From assembly GCF_008124875.1 (NCBI RefSeq), contig NZ_VNIA01000001.1, positions 428,943-492,942 of the forward strand: a DNA stretch of 64,000 nt, in the 5' to 3' direction. The position numbers and the translations under genes were made by a program. This document shows, in pieces, positions 44,666-53,503 of this stretch. Source of the stretch: Tenacibaculum adriaticum (lineage in GTDB: Bacteria; Bacteroidota; Bacteroidia; Flavobacteriales; Flavobacteriaceae). The notes beneath the pieces are model-generated. The model was not told the origin of the DNA. It ran no database searches and saw only the letters and a list, made by a program, of their open reading frames with translations. Every line of letters begins with the position of its first letter. The stretch's first letter is position 1.

Positions 44666-45079
44666 TCAATTATTTAGTTTATGTAAACATTGATTTTCTC
44701 TATCTCTCATTAGTTGTTTTTCTTCCTCAGATTTGTCTTTATAACCCATGTAATGCAACACACCATGGATGATAACTCTGTGTAACTCATTTTTGAAAGA
44801 AACCTCAAATTCTTTTGCATTTTCTGCTACTCTATCCACAGAAATAAATATATCTCCGCCTATTAATTTTCCTAAAGTATAATCAAAACTGATAATATCG
44901 GTTAAAGTATCGTGTTGTAAAAATTCAACATTGATTTTATGTAGGTAATCATCATCACAAAAAATATAGTTGATTTCGCCTAATTCAAATCCTTCTTTTT
45001 CGACACACTCTTCTATCCAATTAGTTGTTTTTTCTTCGTTATCTAACTGGAATTCTGTTTCGTAATTAAAAGCTATCAT
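44666..45079 (-). CDS. ybeY: Endoribonuclease YbeY (rRNA maturation)
   Basis: This 137-residue protein has the UPF0054 metal motif HRVIIHGVLHYMGYKDKSEEE. Two of the three usual zinc histidines are present; the third position is aspartate (GYKD instead of GYDH), as is usual in Bacteroidota. It takes part in 16S rRNA 3'-end maturation and ribosome quality control. It lies 2 bp after the DUF4175 gene and 48 bp before mnmG, so the three form an operon. Confidence 0.9.
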   Translation of the reverse strand: MIAFNYETEFQLDNEEKTTNWIEECVEKEGFELGEINYIFCDDDYLHKINVEFLQHDTLTDIISFDYTLGKLIGGDIFISVDRVAENAKEFEVSFKNELHRVIIHGVLHYMGYKDKSEEEKQLMRDRENQCLHKLNN

Positions 45080-45081
45080 TC

Positions 45082-48000
45082 TTAATTTTTATCCTGATCA
45101 GGAATACTAAAATATTCCTGAACTTTCTTTTTATAATTTTGGCGCAAAGGTAAGGATTGTCGGTTTAATATTTCTGTTTGATTGTAAAACAACTTCTTAA
45201 ATTCTAATTGTTTAGCATTATTTTTATTGTATTCAATTAAATTGGAGTTTGCTTTGCGTTGTTTATCACGACCTTGCTCAAAAGTAGCCTTGTCTAATTT
45301 TAACAATTCGTAGTTAAGTTTTTGCATTTTGTTTAAAGCGCCTTGTGTAAAACCTTTCTCCAGAATTTCATTCTCCAATTCCTCCATTTCTTTCAATGCT
45401 TTCTTTGCTTTACCATTTCCAGAACCACCTTCTTTTATTGCGTCTTCAAGTTGCTGACGTAGTTCAGATTGTTCTTTATAAATCTGATATAGTTCACCAT
45501 TCATTTCTTCATTTTCTCCACCATTTCCTTGTTTTTCACCCTTACCTTCCTTACTACCTTTTCCCTCTTTCCCTTCTCCATCTTTAGGTTTTCCTTCATT
45601 TCCTTTCTTCTGCATTCCTTCTTTCATTTTTTGCATCAATTCACTTTGTTTTTGAATGATGTCTGGTAAACTAAAAGATTCTCCTTTTCCCTTTCCTTTT
45701 CCGCTACCAGGTTTGGCGTTTTTCATTGCGTCTAAGGTATTACTTAACATATTAGCTAATTCGTTCGCAGAAGTCATAATATAGCGTTGGTTAGAAACAC
45801 CATTATTAAACCTGCTTTCCGCAAAATTTTCTAAAGATTGGTCTAAATTATAGTGTGCATTTCCTAAATGTTCTTGTATTTCAGAAGAAATTCTAGGCAC
45901 ACGCATCGATAAAACAAACAAACTATCATCTATATGTTCAAAATAAGTTTTAAGTTGAAATTGTTTTTTTAAGTTTTTACCAAAATCTGGATGCGAAGAA
46001 GATGAATCTGTAAATTCGTTCATTAATGCTTCTTGATCAAATGAAAAAGTAATTAGATTTTCTAGTATTTGACGTAAATCTTCTTCATTTTCTTCTTGCA
46101 TTTCATCACTCATCATTTCCATAGATTTCTCCATCTTAGCACTCATTTGTTTCATTTTATCAGCAGCTTTTTGCTGATTTTTATTTGCGTCTTTTGGCTT
46201 ATTTTGTTTTAAATTTTCTTCAGCTTTATTTAATTCCTGTTCAGTTTCTTTTTGTAATTCTTCCATCTTTGGAATATCCATTGGGTCTTTAAGCTTTTCA
46301 TTGTCTTTTTGCAATTCCTTCATTTGCTCCTGAACTTTTTGAAACTCTTTTTTAACCGCTTCTTGCTCTTCTTTATCCGCATCTTTATTAGCCAAATTTT
46401 CTTGTTTTTTGGCCAATTCTTTTAATTCGTTTGCTAGTTGTGTGGTTTTTTGTTCCACATAAAACCTTTTGGTCATTTCTAATACACGCTCTAAACTACG
46501 CTCTTGTTGTTTGTTTTGTTGCGCTAGCTCTTTGGTTTTCTTTATCAACTCTTCTTTATTGAGTTTTTCTGCCATTTTCATGAGCTCGTCTAACAACTTT
46601 TGTTGTTTTTCTAATTTTTTAAGCTCCTCTATTCGTTTTTTTAAATCTTCTTTTTTCTGTTGTAAATCCTCAGTTTCTTCTTTTTTTTCTGAAAAATTTT
46701 CTTGCAACTTATCGGTTTGACGTTGCATCATTTGTTTATATTGTTGCTGTCGCTTAATTAAATTCTGAACTTTCTTTTGATCGTTCCAATTCATGTTCTT
46801 TTTGTTCTGTAAATCGAACTGAATTTTCTCTAGATCTTGTTTGCTTTTTTGTTGCTTTTCTAACGAGTTTTCTAAGTTGTTAATATGATCTCGTTGCTCT
46901 TGTAATAACTCTTGTTCTATTTCTTGTGTTGTTTTTTGTCGGTATGAGAACTTTTTACTCGTTGTTTTTTTATTTCCGTTAATGGCATCATTGTCAAAAA
47001 CTTGAAAGAACATTTCATAATTAATACCTTCTTGTAAATTTAAACCATCAGGAAATTGATAAAAAAACGTTTGAATATTCTCTTTTCCTATAGTAATCTC
47101 TTTGGTTTGTTGCGACTGCGGATTTTGAGCATTGTAATACACCAACTGTAATTTTTTAAATCCGTAATCATCAGATATCTGACCCGCAAACATGGCAGGT
47201 CCACGTGAAACACTATCAATATTCGATTGCACAGAAATAATTGGATATTCATCTTTTACCACATTAACTGAAAATTGTAATTGCTCGTAATCTTGTAACT
47301 TTTCGTTTGAAGTTGTAATTTGGTAATTAATGTTCTTTAAAATTCGTTTCGAAAACACAAAAAGATCCGTTTCGTTTTGTTTAAAATCGGTACGAGTTTC
47401 TTCGTTAATAAAAGTAACCGTATTACTTTGAGATGTTTTTACATTCCACTCTATGGTGGTTCCTTGCGGAAGGGTAATATTACTTGTATTCGGAATCGTT
47501 TCGTTTTGTTTTCCTAAATATCTCGGATACAACAACCGCATCGAAACGTTTTGTATGGTGGGAGTTTTAATAATATTTATATGATAATCTACAGACTGAA
47601 TTCCGTTTGCTTCTGCATAAAAATCAATGGGTTGGTTTACTTCTGAAAATGTATAGGAAAACAATCCTACTCCGTTATTTTCTAGATAATATTGCTGATT
47701 ATCGTAAAAAATTTTCGCTTCTTGCGGAATTACTTCTCCTTTCGCTTCTACATAAATTGTTAAGGGTTTTCCTTGTATAACCTGTAAATTATTGTTGGTT
47801 AATGAAAGTGTAAAAGGAGCTGGTGGTGCGTAAGCAATACGGTGATTTACAACACGTTCTAAACTTTGATTTAATTTAGTGTTAGCGCCTGTAAATAAGG
47901 TTATTAACCAAATTATAATAGGAATTAAAGCGAATTTTAAGTATTTAGTATTGTTGTTAAAATCAACTGCTTTGGTAAAAGGGACAGGTTGTAGTTCGTT

Positions 48001-48396
48001 CGATTTTTGCTCGATACTTGCCAATAACAAATCCGATTGATTATTGGATTGTTTGAGTTGCAATACATTCAGTAATTTATCTTTAACCTCCGGGAAGTGA
48101 TTTCCAATAATTTTTGAAGCTTCTTCGAACGAAATTCCTTTTTGCAATCCGAATAATTTAAATAATGGAAACCCAATAAACCGCACCAATAAAAAACCTT
48201 CAATTAATATAAAACCCCAAAACAAAATAGTTCTTGCCGTGGGTTTTAACCATAAAAAATACTCTATAAACAAGGTGAATAATAGGTACAATAACCCCAA
48301 CGTAACAAATAAAATACTTCCTTTTATCAGTTCGTTGGTGTAATATTTACGGCTAAATTGCTGTAGTTTGTGTTCTATGTTGGTAAAATCGTTCAT
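45082..48396 (-). CDS. Large DUF4175-type membrane protein with long coiled coils
   Basis: This 1104-residue protein has two N-terminal membrane helices (about 25-45 and 52-75), a third near 150-170, an Ig-like beta region (about 190-480, with APPAPFTLSLTNNNLQVIQGKPL), and long glutamine/lysine/glutamate-rich coiled coils (about 490-790 and 900-1050). A glycine/lysine low-complexity stretch lies at about 920-970. The layout fits the DUF4175 family of Bacteroidota, of unknown function and probably an envelope protein. It is the first gene of the ybeY-mnmG operon. A relic of its 5' end occurs at 53346-53475. Confidence 0.75.
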   Translation of the reverse strand: MNDFTNIEHKLQQFSRKYYTNELIKGSILFVTLGLLYLLFTLFIEYFLWLKPTARTILFWGFILIEGFLLVRFIGFPLFKLFGLQKGISFEEASKIIGNHFPEVKDKLLNVLQLKQSNNQSDLLLASIEQKSNELQPVPFTKAVDFNNNTKYLKFALIPIIIWLITLFTGANTKLNQSLERVVNHRIAYAPPAPFTLSLTNNNLQVIQGKPLTIYVEAKGEVIPQEAKIFYDNQQYYLENNGVGLFSYTFSEVNQPIDFYAEANGIQSVDYHINIIKTPTIQNVSMRLLYPRYLGKQNETIPNTSNITLPQGTTIEWNVKTSQSNTVTFINEETRTDFKQNETDLFVFSKRILKNINYQITTSNEKLQDYEQLQFSVNVVKDEYPIISVQSNIDSVSRGPAMFAGQISDDYGFKKLQLVYYNAQNPQSQQTKEITIGKENIQTFFYQFPDGLNLQEGINYEMFFQVFDNDAINGNKKTTSKKFSYRQKTTQEIEQELLQEQRDHINNLENSLEKQQKSKQDLEKIQFDLQNKKNMNWNDQKKVQNLIKRQQQYKQMMQRQTDKLQENFSEKKEETEDLQQKKEDLKKRIEELKKLEKQQKLLDELMKMAEKLNKEELIKKTKELAQQNKQQERSLERVLEMTKRFYVEQKTTQLANELKELAKKQENLANKDADKEEQEAVKKEFQKVQEQMKELQKDNEKLKDPMDIPKMEELQKETEQELNKAEENLKQNKPKDANKNQQKAADKMKQMSAKMEKSMEMMSDEMQEENEEDLRQILENLITFSFDQEALMNEFTDSSSSHPDFGKNLKKQFQLKTYFEHIDDSLFVLSMRVPRISSEIQEHLGNAHYNLDQSLENFAESRFNNGVSNQRYIMTSANELANMLSNTLDAMKNAKPGSGKGKGKGESFSLPDIIQKQSELMQKMKEGMQKKGNEGKPKDGEGKEGKGSKEGKGEKQGNGGENEEMNGELYQIYKEQSELRQQLEDAIKEGGSGNGKAKKALKEMEELENEILEKGFTQGALNKMQKLNYELLKLDKATFEQGRDKQRKANSNLIEYNKNNAKQLEFKKLFYNQTEILNRQSLPLRQNYKKKVQEYFSIPDQDKN
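47197..47212. promoter_or_regulatory. Intragenic parS-like sequence (AGGTCCACGTGAAACA)
   Basis: It has the canonical centre CCACGTGAAACA and differs from TGTTCCACGTGAAACA at two outer bases. It lies inside the DUF4175 coding sequence (residues SVSRGPAM). It may be a ninth ParB site or chance. Confidence 0.3.
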
Positions 48397-48858
48397 GACT
48401 AATACGTAAAATTACGGAAATTACGTTAGTTAGTTGATTTTTAGTTGAGGGAAAGTTTTAGCTATTTTTTTCAATATCAATTTTTATTTTCTAAAGTTGG
48501 AAAACGGGCTTTATTTTTTATAAAAAAGGAACTTCATAAGCTAGAAAAAGCACTACTAAGTTATCTAAAAATAAACCGACTTAAAAGAGGGTTATAATAT
48601 TTGATATTTTACAAATTATTGACTTTTGCAACGGTTATTATTATGAGTTGTTTGTATTATACTAATAATTATAGTTCTTATGGATACAAAATGATTACTT
48701 CATTACAATTTTTCAAAAAACAATTTTTTATTTCTTCAACTTTGAATTGTAATCAAAATATATTATTCGATTGAATAGCTATTAATAATTTTTAATTACA
48801 ATGGTGATATCCGAAAAACCAATTTTAAATAGAGTAGGAAAATTAAATTTTAACTATT
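48397..48858. other. Intergenic region at the left edge of the accessory island
   Basis: The first 80 bp are the DUF4175 upstream region, which is repeated in decayed form at 53420-53475. A short frame ending at about 48597 (SKVGKRALFFIKKELHKLE) could be a gene remnant but has no good start. I see no convincing gene. A promoter for the 48859 gene is not clear. Confidence 0.4.
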
Positions 48859-49320
48859 ATGAGTATTACACCACTTTTTGGAGCAGGAGTAGCAGGCTCT
48901 AAAACAGATTCATTTAATGATTCAGTGATCAAATTAGAACAAAAATATTGGTCATATTGCGGAGGTTCAACCGATTCTTTTGGATATAATGTTAATGAAA
49001 TAACAATTACGAACATAGATCCAAATGGAGCTCATTTAGAGAACGTTGAAGTACTTTTAAGTGCTGATGACAATAGTATTAATTGGGAAGTGCTTCTAGC
49101 TAATTCAGAATATAAATCTGTAGAAACACTGACATTAGATTTTGGTTCTATTAAAAATGGACAAAGTGTTAAACTTTCTTATAGATGGTTTGCAAAATGT
49201 ATTAACGGCATAGCCGGAGACACTAAATATGATTACCAATTCAATGTTATGCCTTCGTATACTGTTATCTACAATAAGGCTGAAGCTTGGACTAGTAAAG
49301 GATCTGGGAATCCTGCTTAA
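48859..49320 (+). CDS. Orphan protein of unknown function, 153 residues
   Basis: The protein is acidic and beta-rich with no signal peptide or membrane helix. It opens with MSITPLFGAGVAGSKTDSF and contains an internal sandwich-like stretch (VNEITITNIDPNGAHLENVEVLL; VETLTLDFGSIKNGQSVKLSY). I do not recognise a family. A good reading frame, well-formed start and lack of lesions support a real gene. It lies at the edge of the accessory island, just left of a dead IS3 element, so it may be acquired. Confidence 0.55.
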   Translation: MSITPLFGAGVAGSKTDSFNDSVIKLEQKYWSYCGGSTDSFGYNVNEITITNIDPNGAHLENVEVLLSADDNSINWEVLLANSEYKSVETLTLDFGSIKNGQSVKLSYRWFAKCINGIAGDTKYDYQFNVMPSYTVIYNKAEAWTSKGSGNPA

Positions 49321-49365
49321 AATAGATTCTTTTGAAGTGAATCGTACATTTTTTATGGGTAATTT

Positions 49366-49395
49366 AAAAGGAGCGTTCTTGTTGGACCTCCTTTT
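49366..49395 (+). terminator. Possible terminator after the orphan gene
   Basis: AAAAGGAG and CTCCTTTT can pair across a 14-base loop, 46 bp after the stop codon. The stem is short and there is no long T-run. Confidence 0.35.
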
Positions 49396-49465
49396 AGTAT
49401 TTAATAAACAATTAAAGAGAGCATGTCTAGTCTTGAAGAAATATGGTTACAGGTTAAAATTAAAT

Positions 49466-50312
49466 TTACGCTGATAATTTATATACCATATTTGGTGTTT
49501 TATAGTCTAAAGATAAGTGTAATCTTATTTCGTTGTATAAATTAATTGCATTTTTTGCAGCTCTTTTTGCGTGAGCCACGTTTGTAAAGGTTTGGTCGAG
49601 ATAAAATTCATCTTTTAAAATTCCATTTACACGCTCAGCCATTGCATTTTCGTAACAATGATTTTCTTGGGTCATACTAATATCTATTTTTTTTCTTTTA
49701 AGAATTTGGGTATATACATTACTACAATATTGTATTCCTCTGTCAGAATGATGAATAAGCTGTTTAATGTTTTTAGCTTGATAAATGGCCTTATTAAGTT
49801 CTCTTACACAGCCTTTTAGTTCTAGGCTATCCTAAGATCGTACCCAACAATTTTCCTAGAATGCATGTCGGTTATTAAAGCTAGATAACAAAAGCCATTT
49901 ACGATTCTAATGTATGTAATATCAGATGCCCAAACATGATTAGGTCTATTAATTTCTATATCTTTAATAATGTTATTGTACTTATAAAACCGATGATAGG
50001 AATTAGTTGTTCTGGCGCTAGTTTTCTTTCTAAGAGTAAGCATATTGTGTTTTCTAAGGGCATTAAATAGCGTATCTCTACCAACTTTAAGATTAGCATT
50101 AGTAAACTCAGCACCTAATGATTTTTCAAGTTTACGTACGCCTTCTCAGGGAAGGGATTTACGTCTTTTCTTGACGATCTCAATAATTTGTTGTTCAAGT
50201 TTTAATCGCTTATCAGCTCTTACTTTATGCTTATAATACGCATCACGATTAAGTCGAAAACAATGGGTTATAGTGGTTAAAGAAGCAAACCCTTTAGCTT
50301 TAATTAAGACTT
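49466..50312 (-). pseudogene. IS3-family transposase orfB (DDE integrase), broken
   Basis: The frame contains HTH_21-like AYYKHKVRADKRLKLEQQII, the core domain HVWASDITYIRIVNGFCYLALI (first D) and HSDRGIQYCSNVYTQ (second D), and the end ENAMAERVNGILKDEF (catalytic E). A TGA at 50146-50148 replaces an expected arginine codon (CGA) in RKSLP-EGVRKL. A one-base deletion near 49830 shifts the frame after GYDL. Both inactivate it. Confidence 0.85.
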
Positions 50313-50315
50313 ATA

Positions 50316-50682
50316 CTTAACTTTTTTTTTAGTTCAGTAATAGATTTGTAACCTAAATCTTCAGCAGCTACTTCCAGGTAAGCATCCAACACCATGGCAT
50401 CTAGATCCTTTTTAAGTAATAGTTTTTTAAGCTGTTCAATCTCTTTTTGAAGCGCTTTGATTCTAGATATCTAGATATTTCGTCTTTAGTTTCCACCTTA
50501 ATTCTGGTGTTCATTAAGTCTTTCCGATTGTACTTTTTAATCCATTCGTTAACTGTTGTTGGAGCAATAGAATAGAGTTTACAAAGTTCACTCTTAGTGT
50601 GTTTTCCGATTGTAAGTTGGTCTAAAATCTTTAATTTAAAAGGTTCGTTGTAACGTCTAATTACTTTGTCATTTTTGTACAT
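50316..50682 (-). pseudogene. IS3-family transposase orfA, frameshifted
   Basis: It opens with a helix-turn-helix (PFKLKILDQLTIGKHTKSEL; YSIAPTTVNEWIKKYNRKDL). An 8-bp tandem duplication (CTAGATAT twice at 50463-50478) shifts the frame after ETKDEISR, so the leucine-zipper half is read wrongly. The remaining sequence still encodes the expected LLLKKDLDAMVLDAY in another frame. Confidence 0.8.
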
Positions 50683-50730
50683 AATGTTTAAAATTATGTA
50701 GCCTTTATTCAGGACAACTCAAAATTAATG

Positions 50731-50862
50731 CAACGTTGTTGTATATGGTTTGTTGCGTGTTTTAGCACGTAATTTAGCAAATAAAAACTGAATAGAAAAT
50801 CCGCGAGGATTTTCGTAAGTAGGCAAGAACTAGCAATAAATTATATACGGTGTTGCCACCCG
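50731..50862. repeat. attC-like repeat B
   Basis: The core 50739-50849 is about 90% identical to repeat A over the aligned bases, with a 13-bp difference in length. Its ends are near-complementary: GCAACGTTGTTGTATATGG on the left, and TATATACGGTGTTGCCA on the right. Inside lies AAAATCCGCGAGGATTTT, a small hairpin. TTATATACGG-TGTTGCCACCC (50841-50862) recurs inverted at 51406-51428 across the neighbouring gene. Confidence 0.6.
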
Positions 50863-50884
50863 TTTTTTATTCAGATTACTAATT

Positions 50885-51382
50885 TTAAAATAAATGAGTT
50901 GTGAGTTTCCATATTTTCCCAATAGTAATTTCCTCTGTTATTACCACAAGTATAATTCCAGATATTAATTTATTTTCAGTAATTAATTTCCAAAATTTTA
51001 CAATAAGAGATTTTTTTTCTTGCGTAGCAGTCGGATTAATATTAGTCAGACTATTTGAAAAGTTAGATTCTTGGTTTAATTGACTAATTGTCGAATTATT
51101 AAAATTATTTGTTATGTTTTTATTTTCAGTTTCAAGTTTATTTAGATATTCAATACCTTTAAATTCAATCTTTGCTTTTATATGGTCAACTTTGATATTG
51201 TCTCCATCTCCAAAGCGCATATCTATTCCGCCACTATATGAAATTAGTTTTTCTTTAGAAATTCCGTTTAGTTTTATTCGTAATAATTTCTTATCGTCTG
51301 ACAATTCAGAAACGTCTATATATTCTCCATTATCATTATCTTTTAAATGTTTAAGTATTTTATATTCTAAAGTATCTTTCAT
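50885..51382 (-). CDS. Cassette-borne winged-helix-like protein with C-terminal membrane helix
   Basis: This 165-residue protein starts with a likely winged helix (about 1-80, EYKILKHLKDNDNGEYIDVSEL). An asparagine-rich linker follows (about 85-115, NKNITNNFNNSTISQLNQES), then a charged stretch and one membrane helix at about 138-155 (LISGIILVVITEEITIG). Proteins with this pattern occur as single genes in mobile regions of Bacteroidota, with no known function. Inverted repeats flank it (50841-50862 and 51406-51428), like the HEPN cassette. Confidence 0.6.
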   Translation of the reverse strand: MKDTLEYKILKHLKDNDNGEYIDVSELSDDKKLLRIKLNGISKEKLISYSGGIDMRFGDGDNIKVDHIKAKIEFKGIEYLNKLETENKNITNNFNNSTISQLNQESNFSNSLTNINPTATQEKKSLIVKFWKLITENKLISGIILVVITEEITIGKIWKLTTHLF

Positions 51383-51405
51383 TTTTCAGAGTGTGATTGG
51401 TAAAT

Positions 51406-51428
51406 GGTTGGCAACGTGGTTATATACG
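51406..51428. repeat. Left cassette-end repeat (inverted copy)
   Basis: GGTTGGCAACGTGG-TTATATACG is the inverse of the right end of repeat B. It lies upstream of the start codon of the cassette gene and marks its other boundary. Confidence 0.5.
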
Positions 51429-51558
51429 TGTAAAATACATCGTTATACCCCTTTTTTGAGGTGTAAAGGATGTATTTGTACATCTTTATGCATTTTAGAA
51501 TAAAGATATAAATTAAATATTAATACTAACGCTTAGATTAATGTATCTTGAATAAATG

Positions 51559-51598
51559 AAAAACCTTTATTCTTAAGAAATTTAGAACAAAGGTTTTT
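51559..51598 (-). terminator. Terminator of the GNAT-nitrilase gene
   Basis: AAAAACCTTT and AAAGGTTTTT pair across a 20-base AT loop, 27 bp past the stop codon. Confidence 0.55.
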
Positions 51599-51624
51599 AC
51601 TTTCGTAAGCTTATATTTTACTAC

Positions 51625-53154
51625 CTATTTCACTTTTTTTAAATCGAAAAGATCTTTTCTTCTGTCTTTTAAGTTTCGAACACTACCAAACTGGTTTAAA
51701 TCTTTTAGTAGATCTAAATCAACATCCGCAATTAAGATCATTTCTGTATTGGTGGTAGCTTCCGCTTTAATTCCGTTTGCAGGAAAAGAAAAATCACAAG
51801 GCGTAAAAACCATAGATTGTGCATATTGTATATCCATGTTGTTTACTTTTGGTAAGTTACCAACACTACCCGCAATAGCTACATAACATTCGTTTTCTAT
51901 GGCTCTTGCTTGGGCACAATGTCTTACCCTAGAATAACCATTTTGTGTATCGGTTAAAAAAGGTATAAATAAAATATCCATCCCTTCATCAGCTAAAAGT
52001 CTGCTTAATTCTGGAAACTCAGAGTCGTAACAAATAAGAACCCCAATTTTACCACAATCGGTATCAAAAGTTTTAAGTTCATGTCCACCTTGCATTCCCC
52101 ACACCTTAGCTTCATCTGGCGTAACATGTAGTTTTTCATAACGCTCTGTAGTACCATCTCTTTTACAGATATAACCTACATTATACAAAAGTTGATCTCT
52201 TATTTCTGGCATACTGCCCGTAATTACGTTAATGTTATACGTAATGGCTAGTTCTGAAAACTTTTGAACGATTTCTGGAGTATATTTTGCCAATTCTCGA
52301 ATGGCTTCTGCTTCTGGCAGATGATTGTTATCTGCCATTAAAGGCGCATTAAAAAATTCTGGAAACAACGCAAAATCTGAACGATAAGCAGATACAGCAT
52401 CTATAAAATATTCTGCTTGTTGCATTAATTCGTTCAAATTTTTGTACAAACGCATTTGCCATTGTATCAAACCTAAACGCACCACTTTTTTCTTAGTAGC
52501 CGCTTTTTTAGATTTCTTCTCGTAGTAGATATTATCCCATTCTAACAACACAGCAAACTCTCCAGAATTTTCATCTCCTTCTAAATAGCTTTTTAAAACT
52601 TTTGATGGGTGAAAATCGTTTGATATTTGAAAATTTAATACAGGATCGTGAATTTCTTTGCGCTTCACTTTTTCGATATATTGCTTTGGTGATAAAGTAG
52701 TTGCGTATTTGTGGTAGTTTGGTATTCTTCCACCAAAAGCAATTCCTCTTAAATTTAATTTTTCTGCAAGTTCTTTTCTATAATCATACAATCTACGACC
52801 TAAACGTAGACCTCTGTATTCAGATTTAATAAAGACGTCAATTCCATACAACACATCGCCATCGGCTTTATGAGTATCGAAAGTGTATTTTCCTGTAATT
52901 TCTTCGTAGGTATGATGCTCATCAAAACTATCATAATCTACAATAATAGACAAAGCACAACCCGCTAACTCACCATTAATTTTTATAACAACCTGTCCTT
53001 CTGGGAATTTTTCAATTAAAGATTTTATATGAGATTCTCTCCAATATGAATCTGGCATACTACTCGAGTACGCCTCAATCATTGCATCTTTTAATTGGTT
53101 GTAATCACTTAGAGTTAAATATTTAAGCTCTATATTTTCAATATTTTCTATCAT
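51625..53154 (-). CDS. Bifunctional GNAT acetyltransferase-carbon-nitrogen hydrolase
   Basis: This 509-residue protein fuses two enzymes. Residues 1-210 form a GNAT domain (VFIKSEYRGLRLGRRLYDYRKELAEKLNLRG). Residues 225-509 form a nitrilase-superfamily domain with the catalytic triad visible as FALFPEFFNAP (Glu), YEKLHVTPDEAKVWG (Lys) and IGVLICYDSEFPEL (Cys). Such fusions are known in many bacteria; the substrate is unknown. It lies in the accessory island, yet base composition and frame look normal. Confidence 0.88.
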   Translation of the reverse strand: MIENIENIELKYLTLSDYNQLKDAMIEAYSSSMPDSYWRESHIKSLIEKFPEGQVVIKINGELAGCALSIIVDYDSFDEHHTYEEITGKYTFDTHKADGDVLYGIDVFIKSEYRGLRLGRRLYDYRKELAEKLNLRGIAFGGRIPNYHKYATTLSPKQYIEKVKRKEIHDPVLNFQISNDFHPSKVLKSYLEGDENSGEFAVLLEWDNIYYEKKSKKAATKKKVVRLGLIQWQMRLYKNLNELMQQAEYFIDAVSAYRSDFALFPEFFNAPLMADNNHLPEAEAIRELAKYTPEIVQKFSELAITYNINVITGSMPEIRDQLLYNVGYICKRDGTTERYEKLHVTPDEAKVWGMQGGHELKTFDTDCGKIGVLICYDSEFPELSRLLADEGMDILFIPFLTDTQNGYSRVRHCAQARAIENECYVAIAGSVGNLPKVNNMDIQYAQSMVFTPCDFSFPANGIKAEATTNTEMILIADVDLDLLKDLNQFGSVRNLKDRRKDLFDLKKVK

Positions 53155-53254
53155 TTTATTAACGATTTAAGGCTCTTGTTTTAAAATGAATACACATTCA
53201 TAGCCATTAACAAAGTTCAATAAAAAAAATATATAGAATAATATTTTTTTTCAC

Positions 53255-53345
53255 TTATTTTTTCATCAATCTACGCAAGACTTCATACGCCATAGTCATC
53301 CCAAACATGGCAGGCATATAAGCAATAGTACCGTAAAAAGATTTT
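53255..53345 (-). pseudogene. Relic of a tcdA 3' end
   Basis: The minus strand reads FYGTIAYMPAMFGMTMAYEV then LRRLMKK and stop, matching the end of the intact tcdA (56882 onward; ...IRRLTRV). The flanking AAGTTCAATAAAA (53211-53223) is also shared with the intact copy (56852-56864). Divergence shows it is not a recent duplicate. Confidence 0.85.
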
Positions 53346-53475
53346 TAAAAGGAGAAGGTTAGTTATTATGTGTAGTATTAGTGGCTAAATTGTTGTTATA
53401 TGTTAGTAAAATCATTCATAGCTAATACGGAAATTGTATTAGCTAGTTTATTTTTAGTTAAGGAAAAATTTTATT
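53346..53475 (-). pseudogene. Relic of the DUF4175 gene 5' end and its upstream region
   Basis: From ATG 53419 the minus strand reads MNDFTNI, then stop and frame-broken QQFS and YYT, matching MNDFTNIEHKLQQFSRKYYT of the intact gene at 48396. The 55 bp upstream also match 48397-48465. It joins the tcdA relic directly. Confidence 0.85.
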
Positions 53476-53503
53476 TACAGATAATATATTATGAACTATA
53501 TTT

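Larger units (their letters stand above)
49429..50718 (-). mobile_element. Dead IS3-family insertion sequence
   Basis: The element is about 1.29 kb with orfA and orfB in the usual order on the minus strand. Candidate imperfect terminal inverted repeats are AGTCTTGAAGAAATATGGTTAC (ends near 49429) and, inverted, GTCCTGAATAAAGGCTACA (ends near 50716). The transposase frames carry at least three lesions, so it cannot move by itself. Repeat B begins about 20 bp to the right. Confidence 0.75.

Noticed and set aside
45396..46720. Two plus-strand frames antisense to the DUF4175 gene
   Set aside because: They arise from the opposite strand of lysine/glutamine-rich coiled-coil codons and read as serine/phenylalanine/cysteine or leucine/histidine runs.
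48642..48775. A 43-residue frame in the gap before the orphan gene
   Set aside because: No ribosome site, hydrophobicity pattern or family resemblance; the gap is very AT-rich.
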